Positions 11,210 to 23,091 of a stretch of 64,000 nt of DNA are shown piece after piece (position 1 is the stretch's first letter; each line of letters opens with the position of its first letter). Below the pieces are notes generated by a model. It had not been told where the DNA came from and did not search any database. It saw nothing but the letters and a program-made list of their open reading frames with translations. The stretch is taken from NCBI GenBank assembly GCA_028386065.3, contig JAKUCV010006778.1:186001-250000 (forward strand), written 5' to 3'. This DNA comes from Turnera subulata (Eukaryota > Streptophyta > Magnoliopsida > Malpighiales > Passifloraceae). A program made the translations under genes and the position numbers.

Positions 11210-12929
11210 GTGTGACACCCGGGGTCTGTGAGGGCGGAAAGTGTACGTTGGTGCCGAGATGAGCATGGACAAGGAGCGGCTTCTGCCAGGCTCTCTAAAC
11301 GGAGGGGCACACGAATGAACCGAATCCACACCGGAATAGGAGAGATCCTGAAACTGTGTAGGAATGGGGCTGCATAGTTGGGGCGATTTTGTAATTATAC
11401 GGGTAAGGGACTGTATAGTTAAGAATAGCTCAAATGAAGTGACTTCGAGGTTGTACAGGTTTGGGAATATACAAATCGAGAATAGCTTAAACGGTTTGAT
11501 GGGTACTAACTATATCAACAACCTTTTCGGTGCTCATTCCATAAGAATTCCAAGGTTAAATGTGCTTGACTTGGTGCAATTCTGGGATGGATGACCTCCT
11601 GGGAAGTTTTTCCCAAAATCGTGCAAGTGAGGACAAAGCATGTTGGAAAGGTCCTTCCCCCACTTACGTCTCGCTTTTTTCTACTATCGCTTGAACACGA
11701 TTGAGTTGAGGATTCGGGTCATTGCCCCAGACCTCCGCCAGTTCAACGAATTAGAACCAGGAGAAAGACCTCGAAAGTAGTTTGTAAACCCATTTGTGTG
11801 CTTATTGCTTTGTTTAAGGCATCATAATTCCGGATTTGTGCAAGAAAATGCATGCTTTTGTAAGGCACCGTAACGCCGAAATCTCCAAGAATTGAGTGCT
11901 TTCCTCTACGCTTGCTTTGTTTGATTACATGATTGCTAGTGTATGGGGACCTCTAAACGCTAGCTAGGCGGCACCCTAGGAGTGGCCCTTTCAAATTGTC
12001 TTGATCTTGAATGACGGCTCTTGACAGCATGTACTCTTGGATGCTTTCTTTAAACTTCCAAAGTTAGTTTTCAAAGCCATTTTTTTGCATCAAAATGGTT
12101 TTCAAATGCATATTTAGTTAACATGGATTCAACTGATTTTTCAGGTTTGTACACCCTCATTTTCAAATGATTTTCCTATTTGTACACCCTCATCCACTGT
12201 TTTGATAAAATTTGCATCTTTGCATCATCATAGTTATGATATGTCATCTCTTGAATATGTTACTTCCTAGTGCTTGCATCATTAAATGATGTTTCTTTTT
12301 TTTTTTTGATTGCGCTAGAACAAAGCCCTCACCACAACATTATATGCTGCATCTTAGTATAGTCACACTAAAGTCTAAAATTTTTTATTATTTGCATTCT
12401 AGAAAAGAATCACATATGCTTGGTTGAATCTTGATGCAGTTACATAAGATTTCCTTTTGAAAAAATGACGTTGCACTCTAAGAATAGATGCATTCTAAGT
12501 ATGGTTAGAAAAACCTCATAAGAATATGTTACATGCATTCTTGAACATAAGTTTGCATGTTTGATGAATTTATGCATAGAAATTGCATGAATCTTTAGAA
12601 TTTGGGCATGTTTGATGAATTTATGCATATAAATTGCATGATTCTTTAGAATTTGGGAACATTCTTAACGCGTAAAAAATGCCTAAATATGACACACATT
12701 CATAAGAACAATGTTCGAATGATTGCATAGAAAATGCATGTAGGAAAGTTGCACTTTTAAATGGACGCTATAATTTACGCCAGAGTATTGCATCTTCGAA
12801 TGTTGAATGCATAGAACTTGCATCTTGTGTTGCGCTAGAATAATGCACTTTTGAATGATGATTACTGCATAGAATTTGCATTTGTATTGCACAAGAATGT
12901 TGCATTTTGATGATTGTTATAGTATTTGT
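11210..12929 (+). repeat. LTR-like block of a plus-strand gypsy element, left part
   Basis: It starts TGTGACACCCGG and is interrupted at 12930 by the large non-autonomous element; the continuation is at 32505. The reading of 11210 to about 33190 as one interrupted LTR rests on the TG start, the length left after removing the insertion (about 2.4 kb) and a primer-site-like TGGTGACTCC at 33189. It contains a 51-bp tandem duplication (copies beginning 12556 and 12607) and recurrent TTGCAT words between 12200 and 12925. No coding sequence. Confidence 0.35.
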
Positions 12930-13390
12930 GTAAAAAATGGATTTTTTATCGGGGTATGGACGTAAATTCTTCTTGGCATGATTTGGGATTCTTTCGCCTG
13001 ATCTCTATGCCTGGAGCACCTGCAAGACTAACAAGAAGGACTAGGGGGTCCAGGGTTGCGAGAGAGCATAGAGAGAGAGTTTTGAGAGTGGAGAATTATA
13101 TTCTCTAGAGAGAATTTCCTTGTGGAGAGTAGAGTTTTCTCCAGGAAGGATTTGGTATGTTGAAACTCTAATCTTGCCCCCTTTTTATAGGGTTTCTTGG
13201 TAGTGGAGCATTAACTCCAGTTGTCCGTTCAACTCCATGTAACGCTTATAACGCTTATTATATTTTCCATATGGCTAAATAGCTAGCTGGACTGGTCCTG
13301 GGCCTTTTCTTATTGGATCTGGTCCTGGACTCTTATATTGAGCCTAGGCTTGATACTGAATTTTGTCTTAGATTATTTCATTCCTCATCA
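12930..13390 (-). repeat. 3' LTR of the LARD-like element (461 bp)
   Basis: It begins TGTAAAAAATGG and ends CCTCATCA on the plus strand. Compared with the 610-bp partner it lacks three segments (about 62, 60 and 25 bp), the first two between short similar sequences, which looks like deletion in this copy. A minus-strand TATAAAAA lies at 13182-13189. Confidence 0.85.
13182..13189 (-). promoter_or_regulatory. TATA box in 3' LTR of the LARD-like element
   Basis: The minus strand reads TATAAAAA. The same box is at 32274-32281 in the other LTR, in agreement with leftward transcription. Confidence 0.5.
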
Positions 13391-13404
13391 CAAGCCCCCA
13401 ACTC
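13391..13404 (-). other. Polypurine tract of the LARD-like element
   Basis: Read on the minus strand the bases abutting the LTR are GAGTTGGGGGCTTG, in the place and orientation expected for the plus-strand primer. Confidence 0.55.
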
Positions 13405-16376
13405 TATGGGATGTTGTGTTGCAATTTTCCTTAGAGTTTATTACTTCTAAGGTGAGCTTTTTTTGTCGCCTTCAGGTCTTAGCTTGCCTTATTGGGCTAA
13501 TTCAAACATGAGCTCCAACGTATTGATTTTGAGTTGTGAGCTTATGGAATTTTTTAGCTATGAGCTCATTGTAAGACCAATCTGGAATTGGCTCGAATTT
13601 CAATTTGCTAAAATTGAGAGCTCATAAAGCCCCCTATGTTGGTGATCCTCTTGTAAGATAGAGGTGGACTTTTTTTAGAGCTCATGTGGTGCGCTTTTCA
13701 GCTTCTGCAAATTTTTTTTGGACATTAGAAACCTCTCTTAAATTTTTACAAAGCTCCCATTATTTACTTATAATGGGACTTTTTGCTTTGTTGTTATCTC
13801 ATAGAGGTCTTCTTTTCTGGACCTGAGATGTGTATCCTTTGGTACCTTTGATATGAGCAGGTCCTTTAAATGAAGGTACCATTGACATATGGAGGGGACT
13901 TGATATATAGAGGACCTCTAAAAGTGGGTGCCTCCTTCATAGTGCAAAGAGGACCTTAGACTGCGGTACCTTCTTTGTATGTTTCTTGATATGCGACCTT
14001 ATTTTTTTTGTGGACTAGTTAGTCTCGGTCGTCTTTTTCTCTCTCTTTATTTCCTTTTTTTTTGAGTATGCTGCTTACTTGGGCTATATATTGCCTTTAG
14101 TCGACTTTCATTGAATGCGCGACTTAGTTGGGCTATCATGCCTCAGTCGTCTTTCAAGATGCGTTCTTTTCTTTAGATCGTCTTTTACCATGCGATCTTT
14201 TTAGAACGTTCTTTTTATGTGCGATCTCATAGATCATCCCTTTCTTTTGTGTGATCTCTTTGATCGTCCTTTTTTTGTGCGATCTCTTTGATCGTCCTAT
14301 TTCCTTTGCAACCAATATAGGTTGCATGGCCTGTAGTCGTCTGTTTTGAATATGGGAGGATCCCATTGAGTCAAGGTCTTTGGTTTGTTACTTGGGACCT
14401 TAGGGCCTCTAGTGTATTCAAGGACATCTATTTACAAGATCCTATGGGACCTTTAGGTCTTTAAGGACCTTGTTTCATGGCTTTTGAGGCTTTTGATTCT
14501 CAAAGGTTGTCTGAATGAGACTTTTTTGACCTTCGATTCTCAAGGTCTTTAAGGATCCTTGTCTAGAGTGGCCCCTTTTAGCTGGGATCTTTGCTTTGGG
14601 GTCTTTAAAGACCTTAGAGATCTCCGCTTTTTAGGGTTTGTTTGAACACCACCTTTCGAGACCTTTAATTTTCAAGGCCTTTAGATTTTTTCGGGAACTG
14701 ATTCAAGGTTTTTGCGGATCTCGAGACCTCTGATTTGTAAGTTCATAGATCTTAATTTTTGAGGTCGCTGAGGGCTGTGGCTAAGGAGCTTTTTTTGGGA
14801 CCTGATGTCATTGTGGATCTCGAAACCTCTGATTTTTTTAGGTCCTTGAGGACTGTGCCCTTTGGGCTTTGAGACCTTTGATTTTCAAGGTCTTCAGAGA
14901 TTTCAAGATCTTTAATTTCAAGGTTTTTGGGGATCTCGGGACCTTTGATTTTCATGGTCTCCTGGATCTTAATTTTAGAACATTTGATTTTTAAGGTCTT
15001 CAGAGATTTGGGTATCTCTCTTCTTCAAAATTTTTGGGGGATCTCAGGACCTTTGATTTTCAAGGTCAAGAATCCTTATTTCAGAGGTCTCTAGGGACTG
15101 TTTCTTAGGGACATGTTTCCAAAGAAGCCTCATCTTTAAGGAGCATAGCCTGGAGCCCTTTTGGTGCCTGTGTTGACTCAAGGTATTTTGGGATTTTGGA
15201 ATCCTTGGCTTTCAAGACCTTCGCGGATCTCCTTTGGGGACCTTTTCTTTGGGGAGGTCTCTTTCTCCAAGGTTCTTGATGGAGATTTTAAGCTCTATAT
15301 TATCGAAGATTAGTTGTGTTCACTGGTATGCATTCCATAGGCAAGGCTGCAACTTCGTAGTGCACGTGTTTAAGTCACGTCTCTATATTGCTCATGTGAG
15401 AGTGAGTGTGTGGGTTAGGCCGCGGCTTTGGGAAGTACATGTGAGACTCCAACTTATGAATGCGCGGTCTAAGCCCTGACTTTGGATGTCTGACTGGCAT
15501 TCTTTAGCAGGTTACTATTGCATGCTTTTATACCTTGCAAGGAGAGATTTTGACCTTCCATTGAGGTCTTTCCCTTGCAAGTCCTCTCTCAGAGGCAATT
15601 AGTTTGGAGTACCTCAACCTTCTGAGCCTTCTATCAATAGGTTCCTCAGAGAGAAGGTTTGATAAAAGTTTGACAACAGAGCTATGGAACTCCTTTAGTC
15701 AATAGCAACAACAAAGTTTTGGGAAGTCTTTATTTGCAGGAAAAAATAGCAAGAATCATTTGATGGAACATAAGAAGAGAACTTGTGTTGGTTTCAACTT
15801 TTTTAGGGTGTAGAGACCTTTTAGGTTCTTCTGGCTTCACGCTTGGTGGAGTAACCCTTCAATTCTTGAATCTTGCTTTCTGCTTCTTCTTCCTTTTGAC
15901 CGTCCCACTTGCCTGTGAAAAAGCATTTACTTCTTGTGGAAAACACCACGTAGACCTTCTCTTCCATTGCTTTGCCTGCAATGTCGTTATATGCCCTCAT
16001 TGTAGAGGTTCTTCTTTGGCGTGGTCTTCACTAACTGATTATAAATATTGGTCTTAGGATTCCTTACTTGGGAATTCTCAAGGAATGTCCTCATGGACTC
16101 ATTATGGAAGCATTGCTTCTAAGGTCTCTTGTTTGGGAAGGTCCCAAAGAACTTTCATTTGAGATGAGATATCCCTTATTTGGGAGTTTTCAAGGAAGAT
16201 CCTCATTATACATGTTCTTTTTTAGAGAGGTCTTCATGAGACTTATTATGGAAGCATTGCTTCTGATGTCCCTTTTTTGGGAAGGTCCCAAGGAACTTCC
16301 ATTTGAGAGGACCATAAGGTTCTTCATTCCAGAGACCTCTAGGATCCTTCTTTGAGAGGCCCTTAAGGCTCTTTTG
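13391..16376 (-). repeat. Interior of the LARD-like element: degenerate GGACCT repeats
   Basis: The stretch consists of short divergent repeats around the words GGACCT, AAGGTCTT and GACCTTTGATTTTCAAGG. It includes a clearer tandem array of about 32-bp units containing GTGCGATCTCTTTGATCG between roughly 14150 and 14310. No retroviral domain is found on either strand. The minus-strand frame at 14752-14955 is rich in Leu, Glu and Lys only because the repeat is. Confidence 0.55.
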
Positions 16377-16386
16377 TTTAAAAAAT

Positions 16387-17571
16387 GGGTTAATGGTATA
16401 TTTGGTACCCCTAGTTGTTTAAATTTGTCAATTATGTACCTCGACTTTTTTTGACGTCAATTATGTACCCGTACTTAGTGAGTTTGCGTCAATTGTATAC
16501 CTCGGGCAGCACTTTGATGACGTGGCGTGCTGCCCGTTAATAGTGAATAGCAATTTACTCCCTGAGTTTCTTAATTAATCATATAAAGTCCTTTGTTAGT
16601 ATATAATTTAGTCCATATATTTTTTGTTATTTAGAGTTAATCCTTAGTATTATATGTCATTATTATCTACATAATATTTGATTAAATTATTTTTAGTATA
16701 TATAATATTTTTATTAAAGTAATAAGCATATAATTATTTTTTTACAATAAATTTTGTAATACATAACTAGTTATATTTATAAATTAATGTGTATATATTA
16801 CCTAGTCATAAGAATCGTTCAATTAAGTTACTTAATTGTAATAGTCTACCAGATAAAATTTAATTGAAAGATTCAGTAAATAAAGGAGATGCTTTACCTT
16901 ATTAATTTTAACACTATAAGAATTTAAAATTCAGAAAATAATACAAAAGGGGACCCACTTATCATGTATCATAATAATACGATTTTTGAAAAATAAATTT
17001 ATGGCCCAAAAATTGGAGCACTTACAAAAGAAATATTTTAAACGAAACAAAAATAATAAATGCCAACTATTCAATTGTTTGTGAACATTATTAAATTTTA
17101 TATAACTAAATATATATGATAATTTTTATTATTATTATTATTATAAGAGATCATTTTATAAGAGTATTGAATCCTTTAATTTCATTTGTGATTAACTATA
17201 ATTTACTAATATAATTAAAATTAATCATGTATAAAAAATCATTATAATATTAAATATTGCACAAATAATAATTATATATAAAAGTAAAAATTAAATTATC
17301 GTATTATCGTTCTAAAACAGAATTTGATTGAGTATGAATAAATTTAAGGACTTAATTGCTTAATTCTAATGGACCTACCTGATTAAATTTGAAATCTAGG
17401 GAGCAAACTGACACAAGTTATTGGCGAGCATGCCACGTCATGAAAATGCTGCCCGAGGATCACAATTGACCAAATTTCAAAAGTACAGGTATATAATTGA
17501 CGGAAAAAAAAAGTCAGGGTATATAATTGACGATTTTAAACTAGTTCGGGTACCATCTATACCAATAACCC
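16387..17571. mobile_element. Non-autonomous Mutator-like element, 1,185 bp
   Basis: Inverted termini start GGGTTAATGGTATATTTGGT on the left and GGGTTATTGGTATAGATGGT (reverse complement) on the right. Similarity continues for about 170 bp through three subterminal copies of GTCAATTATGTACC-like sequence. The flanks are TTTAAAAAAT (16377-16386) and TTTAAGAAAT (17572-17581), a 10-bp target duplication with one mismatch. Long termini and 9-10-bp duplications are the Mutator superfamily signature. The interior is AT-rich with no transposase. Confidence 0.8.
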
Positions 17572-17581
17572 TTTAAGAAAT

Positions 17582-17697
17582 TTGCATTCTAAAGATCTTC
17601 GTGGCTACTCGTAGCTCCTTTTCAAAGCCATGTTGGATATTCTCGGCTTATTGTGGGAAGAACCTCTTTGATTTGAGAATAAGCACCTGGATTGTGG
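17582..17697 (-). repeat. LARD-like interior between two MULE insertions
   Basis: A short remnant with the same CCTCTTTGATTTGAG style as the flanking interior. Confidence 0.5.
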
Positions 17698-17706
17698 ATT
17701 TTGAAA

Positions 17707-19239
17707 GGCATAATAGGTTGCTTTACCCCTTAATTTGACACTCATTTTGATTTTGGACCACCAATTCATTTTGTCCCGATTCTAACCCATAATTTGGCTT
17801 GTACCAATTATTTTGGCCCACTCCAAAACATTGACCGGATTGAGCCGGTCGACTAGACATGTGGCATATCTTTAGTGGCTCACTTACCACATCAAATGTG
17901 TACGGTAAACACTAATAACAAATAACACGAAAAGATAAAAAAAATAATTTAACGAAAAAGCTTTCCCTTCCTCCTCATACTCATCGTCTCACGGAAAACA
18001 TAACCCAAAAAATTAAATACCTCTCTCCTCTCCTTATCCCCTCACCTTACTTTACATTTTTGCTAATTTTAAAATTTATCAAATCTGATTTTTAAACTCA
18101 CAATTTCCCCAACACCAGTGGTGAAGGAGTCACACATATACCATTTTCGGAAATAATTGAGATTAAGTTGAAAGAAATTTTTTCCTGTAAAGAAAATTTA
18201 TATTCACCAAACGTTAATTTTGTCCACAATCCATATTCATACTCCCAATCTCTTCATCATCTTCGTCACCAACATTTCGCTGTGGATTGGGATTGGGAGA
18301 GTGGAGCGAACGAAGCCATATAATCTTAATTTTATTGACCTTTTTTGTTTGAACCAACAGCAAATGCATTCTCATTCATTACTTAATGATCTTACAAAAA
18401 GCATCTGGCAGGGGCAAAACCCTTATACCAACATTCCTACTAGTGGCAAACCCTGCAATATAATCTGCAGCCCTATTCAAACTTCTGTTTACATTCTGGG
18501 ATTTAACTGAAAGACAACAACTACACAGACATTTGCCAATCCAAATCTTGCTCGTGGAAATCTTCCACAGCTTTAATTAACAAGGCTGCATCACTTTTAA
18601 ATATATTTATTGATCTATTTATATATTATTTAATTATAAAATTACAAAGGACAAAAGGCAACATATATGTAGGGTTTAAACAAGTAAGAAGTTATTGTGA
18701 ATCGACATGCAAATGAATACCCAAACAACCATATAAGAAAACATGAATATCTATAACACAATGAAGAATAAAAAGCAAAGTTGGTTTCTTGATACTTTTC
18801 TACCCTATCTTTTTTTGGATCTATTGGTGAATGCACAAAAATTTGTTGCTCTACTTCTTTCCTGAATGAAGATTCACTGCAAAGATTCTTTAGCTTTTTT
18901 ATGAGTCCAAATAAACAATACACAGAATGAGGTGAAGGCTTCCTATTCTCTATCTGGTTTGTGCAGGAGCAAAGAGAGGGAGAAAGGGAGTCGCAAGAAT
19001 GGAAGATTATTGGAAAATGGAAAGGCAGAAAGTGGTAGGGCATTTTTTATCTGACATGGCAAGTGAGCCACTTAAAACATGACGCGTGCTATGGCAACCG
19101 GCTCGATCCGCTCATTACATGCAGTGGGCCAAAATAATACATGTAAGCCATATCTATGGGCTAAAATGGGGACAAAATAAATTGGTGGGTCAAAATCAAA
19201 ATGAATGGAAAATTGAGGGGTGAAGCAACCTATTATCCC
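17707..19239. mobile_element. Non-autonomous Mutator-like element carrying an RNase H-like fragment, 1,533 bp
   Basis: The left terminus GGCATAATAGGTTGCTTTAC pairs with GGGATAATAGGTTGCTTCAC from the right end (reverse complement), and similarity extends for about 170 bp. An exact 9-bp duplication ATTTTGAAA flanks it (17698-17706 and 19240-19248). No transposase is present. The interior contains a recognisable RNase H-like coding fragment on the minus strand, so this is a Pack-MULE-type element. Confidence 0.85.
18379..18601 (-). pseudogene. Captured RNase H-like (RVT_3 type) fragment
   Basis: The minus strand encodes FKSDAALLIKAVEDFHEQDL in one segment. After about 70 bases that contain stops and look intron-like, a second segment reads NVNRSLNRAADYIAGFATSR and on to a stop at KIIK. 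A serine-aspartate with following hydrophobics, then a V-x-R-x-x-N-x-x-A-D-x-[IL]-A segment, is the C-terminal half of the plant RNase H-like domain found in LINE-derived and stand-alone RVT_3 proteins. Only this half is present and it has no start, so it is a fragment. The source could be a LINE or a host RVT_3 gene. Confidence 0.5.
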
Positions 19240-19248
19240 ATTTTGAAA

Positions 19249-21514
19249 TAAGAACTTTGGTACTTTTGCTCTTCAGCCTGATATGGTCCATCCCAACTTT
19301 AGTTCCTGCTTTGGGCTCGCTGCCTCTTTCCTCAAAAAGATCAGGTTTTTGGATGAATCGAGGTCCAATTATTTTGTTGTAGCACCTTATTATCACCTTT
19401 TGCTGTAGATTTCTATTTCTTTTGAAATACTCTGGATCTCAGGGACTTTTTATGAGGAGGGGGAGCAATGTCCTCTTATAATAAATAGAGGCTCGATAAT
19501 TTTCCTCATGACCTCTATCAGTCATAAATCGGGCATCCCCATTTTGGTAAGGGCAAGGCCTTATTTTTGGCTTGATTGCTTGAGGTTACTCATGCCAACT
19601 TCATTGAGGATTCAAGCATGTCTCTCCGTAGCTTTGTGGCTATGATGCTTGTAATCTTATTTGGAATAGGAACCATCCAATTGCAATACCTGTTCATCTT
19701 TTTCAACTATCCAAGGTAGGCATTCCTTATGTGAGAAAGCTAGCCAGGACCTGCTCTTTAATTATCATTTTGGACGAGTTGTCAAAATAGCACTTAGCTC
19801 TCCTGCTCATCTTGGGAGTCATTCTGTGGCATTTCATTCGCCTTTCTTGTGGAATAGATTTTGTATATCTCTTGGGTACTGCAAAGAAGATCCTCGTTAT
19901 AGGGACCTCTTTGTCTCTGCAATGAGGAAGTCCTGACTATTTGATGCTCAACAGAGGTCCTGCCATCAAGTGGCTTCTGCAAGTCTTGCTGCAAGAGATC
20001 TCACATTCTCTTAATGAGTAGGCCTTGAGGGTTTTTGTGCGAAAACTTCACCAAGGTTTGATTCACTCCTACATGCATCCATAATAAGCATTGAGCCGAA
20101 TTCCGGGCCTTGCAATGCATGTGATGCTTTTTCTTCCCTAGTCATGACAGTTATGTTAGGCACCTATCTTACTGAGTAATCAGGAATTTCATGCTTAAGC
20201 ATTTGACTGCTTGTGGTCATTCTGCATATGTAACTTCTTTGACTGAGTTACTTTGGGCTCTGCATTGCTTCAAGCGAGCTTCTACAGCTTTCGGCCATCC
20301 TTCGTTTTTATTATAATGGGAAGTCCTGGTCCTAGCCCCCAAGACTCTTGAGCAGGGAGTGTTTGGACCTATCCTCAAGAGGGAAGGTTTGAACCTTTCT
20401 TTCTTTTCGGCTCCTCCGACATTGTGGACAGGCTAACCCACTTTTGAGATGTTTCTTGAGGAGCTTCCACTTTTAGAGTGCCTTAAAGAATAGTCATTAC
20501 GATGACTTTGCAGTACCCAACTCCAACTCCTTATGTTGCACAATAGGCTCTACCTTTTGTACCTTAGTGCGGTTTGGATACTAGGGCCTCCACTTGGTCC
20601 TTCATAATTTATGGCTCGTGGCCATTATTTTGTTCCTCATGGATATGAGTACCTCCACAGTGTGTTCAGCACTAGGTGTTTCTTAATCTTTGACCTTCAT
20701 TAGTGGACTTGGAAGCCTCTAGCTCTTGCTTGGTACCTTATAGAATCAAGTACCTCTTCCAGGTACTTGATAGCTTCTTGGAGCTTATAATTTTGCTTAA
20801 ATGCTCTTCAAGCCTTACTTTAGCACATAATCCATTGTGGTTCCTTTGGACATGGTTTGGATTGCCCAATTTGAATGTCTCTCCACTCCTTGCTAGCTCA
20901 TGCTGACTTTTAATTTCGGAACCTCTAGCTCTCTATTAGATATTTGGTGAATCCGGTTCCCCAATTATTTTGGAACTTCCTTAATTTGAGCTCCTTGAGG
21001 TTTCTACACACCTCATCTATTTCAGGACCTGTAGTTCCTCCTCATGACATGGACATTTGGGGACCTGCAGTTCTTTCTCGTCCTCGAACATCAGGGACTT
21101 CCATTGACTTCCATTGTAATCTTGCAAACTTGTTTGCTTGGTTTTGGTTTTTCGTTGGACAATTTGCTGACTTTGAAATCTTTATGATTTCATAAGAGAA
21201 CCCTTAGGCAACTGATGCTTCTGTGGAAGTTTGGAATAGCTTCTAGCCTTATTGGGGGATTTAAGTAGCCTCTTTCTTTGTGAGGGACCTCTTTTGACCT
21301 TACGCTTTTCTGAAATTTTGCTGGACAACACCTGACATAGGACCCATGGACTTCTTGGCACACTTTCACAATCGATGCACTGGGCATTTGCCTTTGTTGT
21401 GATTTTGCGGCCTGTAGGGGCTACAAAGCCTTTCATGGGCTCTATAGCTTCCTTGTAGGAGCTTGTATGGTGGTGATTGCATCTTCTTATCTTCAGTAAG
21501 TTCATCAGAGGTCC
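19249..21514 (-). repeat. LARD-like interior, middle part
   Basis: Non-coding, with the same recurring words as the other interior parts (GACCTC, GGAACCTCTAGCTC, GGACTTCC). No protein domain was recognised in either direction. It ends at the copia target site CTTCT (21515-21519). Confidence 0.5.
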
Positions 21515-21519
21515 TTCTT

Positions 21520-23077
21520 GTAAGTTTCCCTAGGCTATATGACATTCATATAGAAGCAAAAAGATGCAGCGGAAGACAAGGGAAACAACCAAGAACACAT
21601 GTGAAGCTAGTAAACCGTATAACAATTTTTACATACCTGTAAGGTTAGGATCTTTCACCTAACTTGTGTAGGGAATCAGTAAGAGCAAGAAGAAGACCTG
21701 CTCCTCTACGGTATCCACACGAACCGTGATAGCTTGGAGTCGTCCCACGAAACAAGCTTCGAGCTCCCCGGATTGGTGTGCTAGCAACAAAAACCGGGGC
21801 TGTGTGTAAGGTGTGTATTTGGCTCTTCCTTTCTTTCTCAAAGAAGAAGAGATGGTGGTGTATGTGTGTGGACTGAAAAACAAGCACAAGGCTGGAGAGG
21901 GGAGCAGCCAAAACGTGATGCCAAAGACCAGCCAGGAGGTGAATGATCTGATCATTCAAAACCAAGTGGAGACACAAGATAGTGCAAGCAATGGCCTACC
22001 ACCTTTGGCCCATCACCCACTAAATCATATCTTAGACAAGATAATGCTGCTCCCATCATTCTTTCCAGCACAACACACACAACATTCCACTCATGCCTGA
22101 TCAATAATTATTGATCCAAAACCGGCCCTGTTCAACCATGGTCCAACCACGGTTCAACCACGGTCCAACCACACCCGGTCCAACCATGGTCCAACCACGG
22201 TTCGACCATCTGCTCGAATCATCGGTTCTATGTGTGTGACCCTGTAGGCACTTGTAACGTCCGGCAATGATTGTAAAATCTCAATTTACAATCATAAACA
22301 AAGAGCGGCGTCTAGCAACACATCATTGCTACCCGAACGACAAGATCAGAACTGATTCACTATGCCTCGGAATATGTCACCGTCCTATCGTCCCATTATC
22401 AAGATTAGACCGAGACATGGAAACGTCAATCTCGTATATGTCTAATCTCGGTTTCTTGATCCTCGAGTTAACTGTATAAAACGGATTCTTGTGATATCAT
22501 CATATCACCCTATCCGAGCATGGCCATGCATTTAATAGTTCAACTCTATCAAGAAACCTACTTGATAATATACCCGTTGTATAGGTTGGACGAATCCCCT
22601 CTTGATCAATCAAAACCCACTACATACTAGGCATATACCCAATGATTACCCTTATGTCCACCCAGTTACGGATGACTAGGAGTAATATCAAAATACATGA
22701 TTCATATGTTGGATACTTTGATGATCTCAGGTCGGAGGACAATACATCTATAAGAAACGCTATCGACATACATATAACGTTCCATGTAGCGTTCTTATGT
22801 GGGTCGGTCCGGTCAACAAGATCCCCATCTTGTACCCGTATGTAGAATTCGTAACTCATACAATCCTCAACATACGCTAGTCTTATTTTATTATTACAAC
22901 CCAACCATAATAATAAACGACTAGGGACTTTTAAGAATATACATATCAAATACATATACACTAGGGTTATATATATGTGCAAGCGATTATCTCATAATCA
23001 TATATATAGGCATAACCTCAAATATGTATACATGAATACAATCATCCATAGATTGGCTTTTGGGCATATTACTAACA
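21520..23077 (-). repeat. 3' LTR of the copia element
   Basis: It carries a short segment (about 22000-22020) absent from the 5' LTR. Both LTRs contain repeated CCAACCATGG / CAACCACGG words (22130-22210). Confidence 0.95.
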
Positions 23078-23090
23078 ATCTCCCACTTGC
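23078..23090 (-). other. Copia polypurine tract
   Basis: The minus strand reads GCAAGTGGGAGAT directly before the 3' LTR. AAGTGGGAGAT is the common plant copia tract. The pol stop codon (23092-23094) lies just upstream. Confidence 0.85.
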
Positions 23091-23091
23091 A

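Noticed and set aside
22620..22982. 120-codon minus-strand frame (also at 29596-30078)
   Set aside because: It is LTR sequence present in both LTRs of the copia element and shows no domain.
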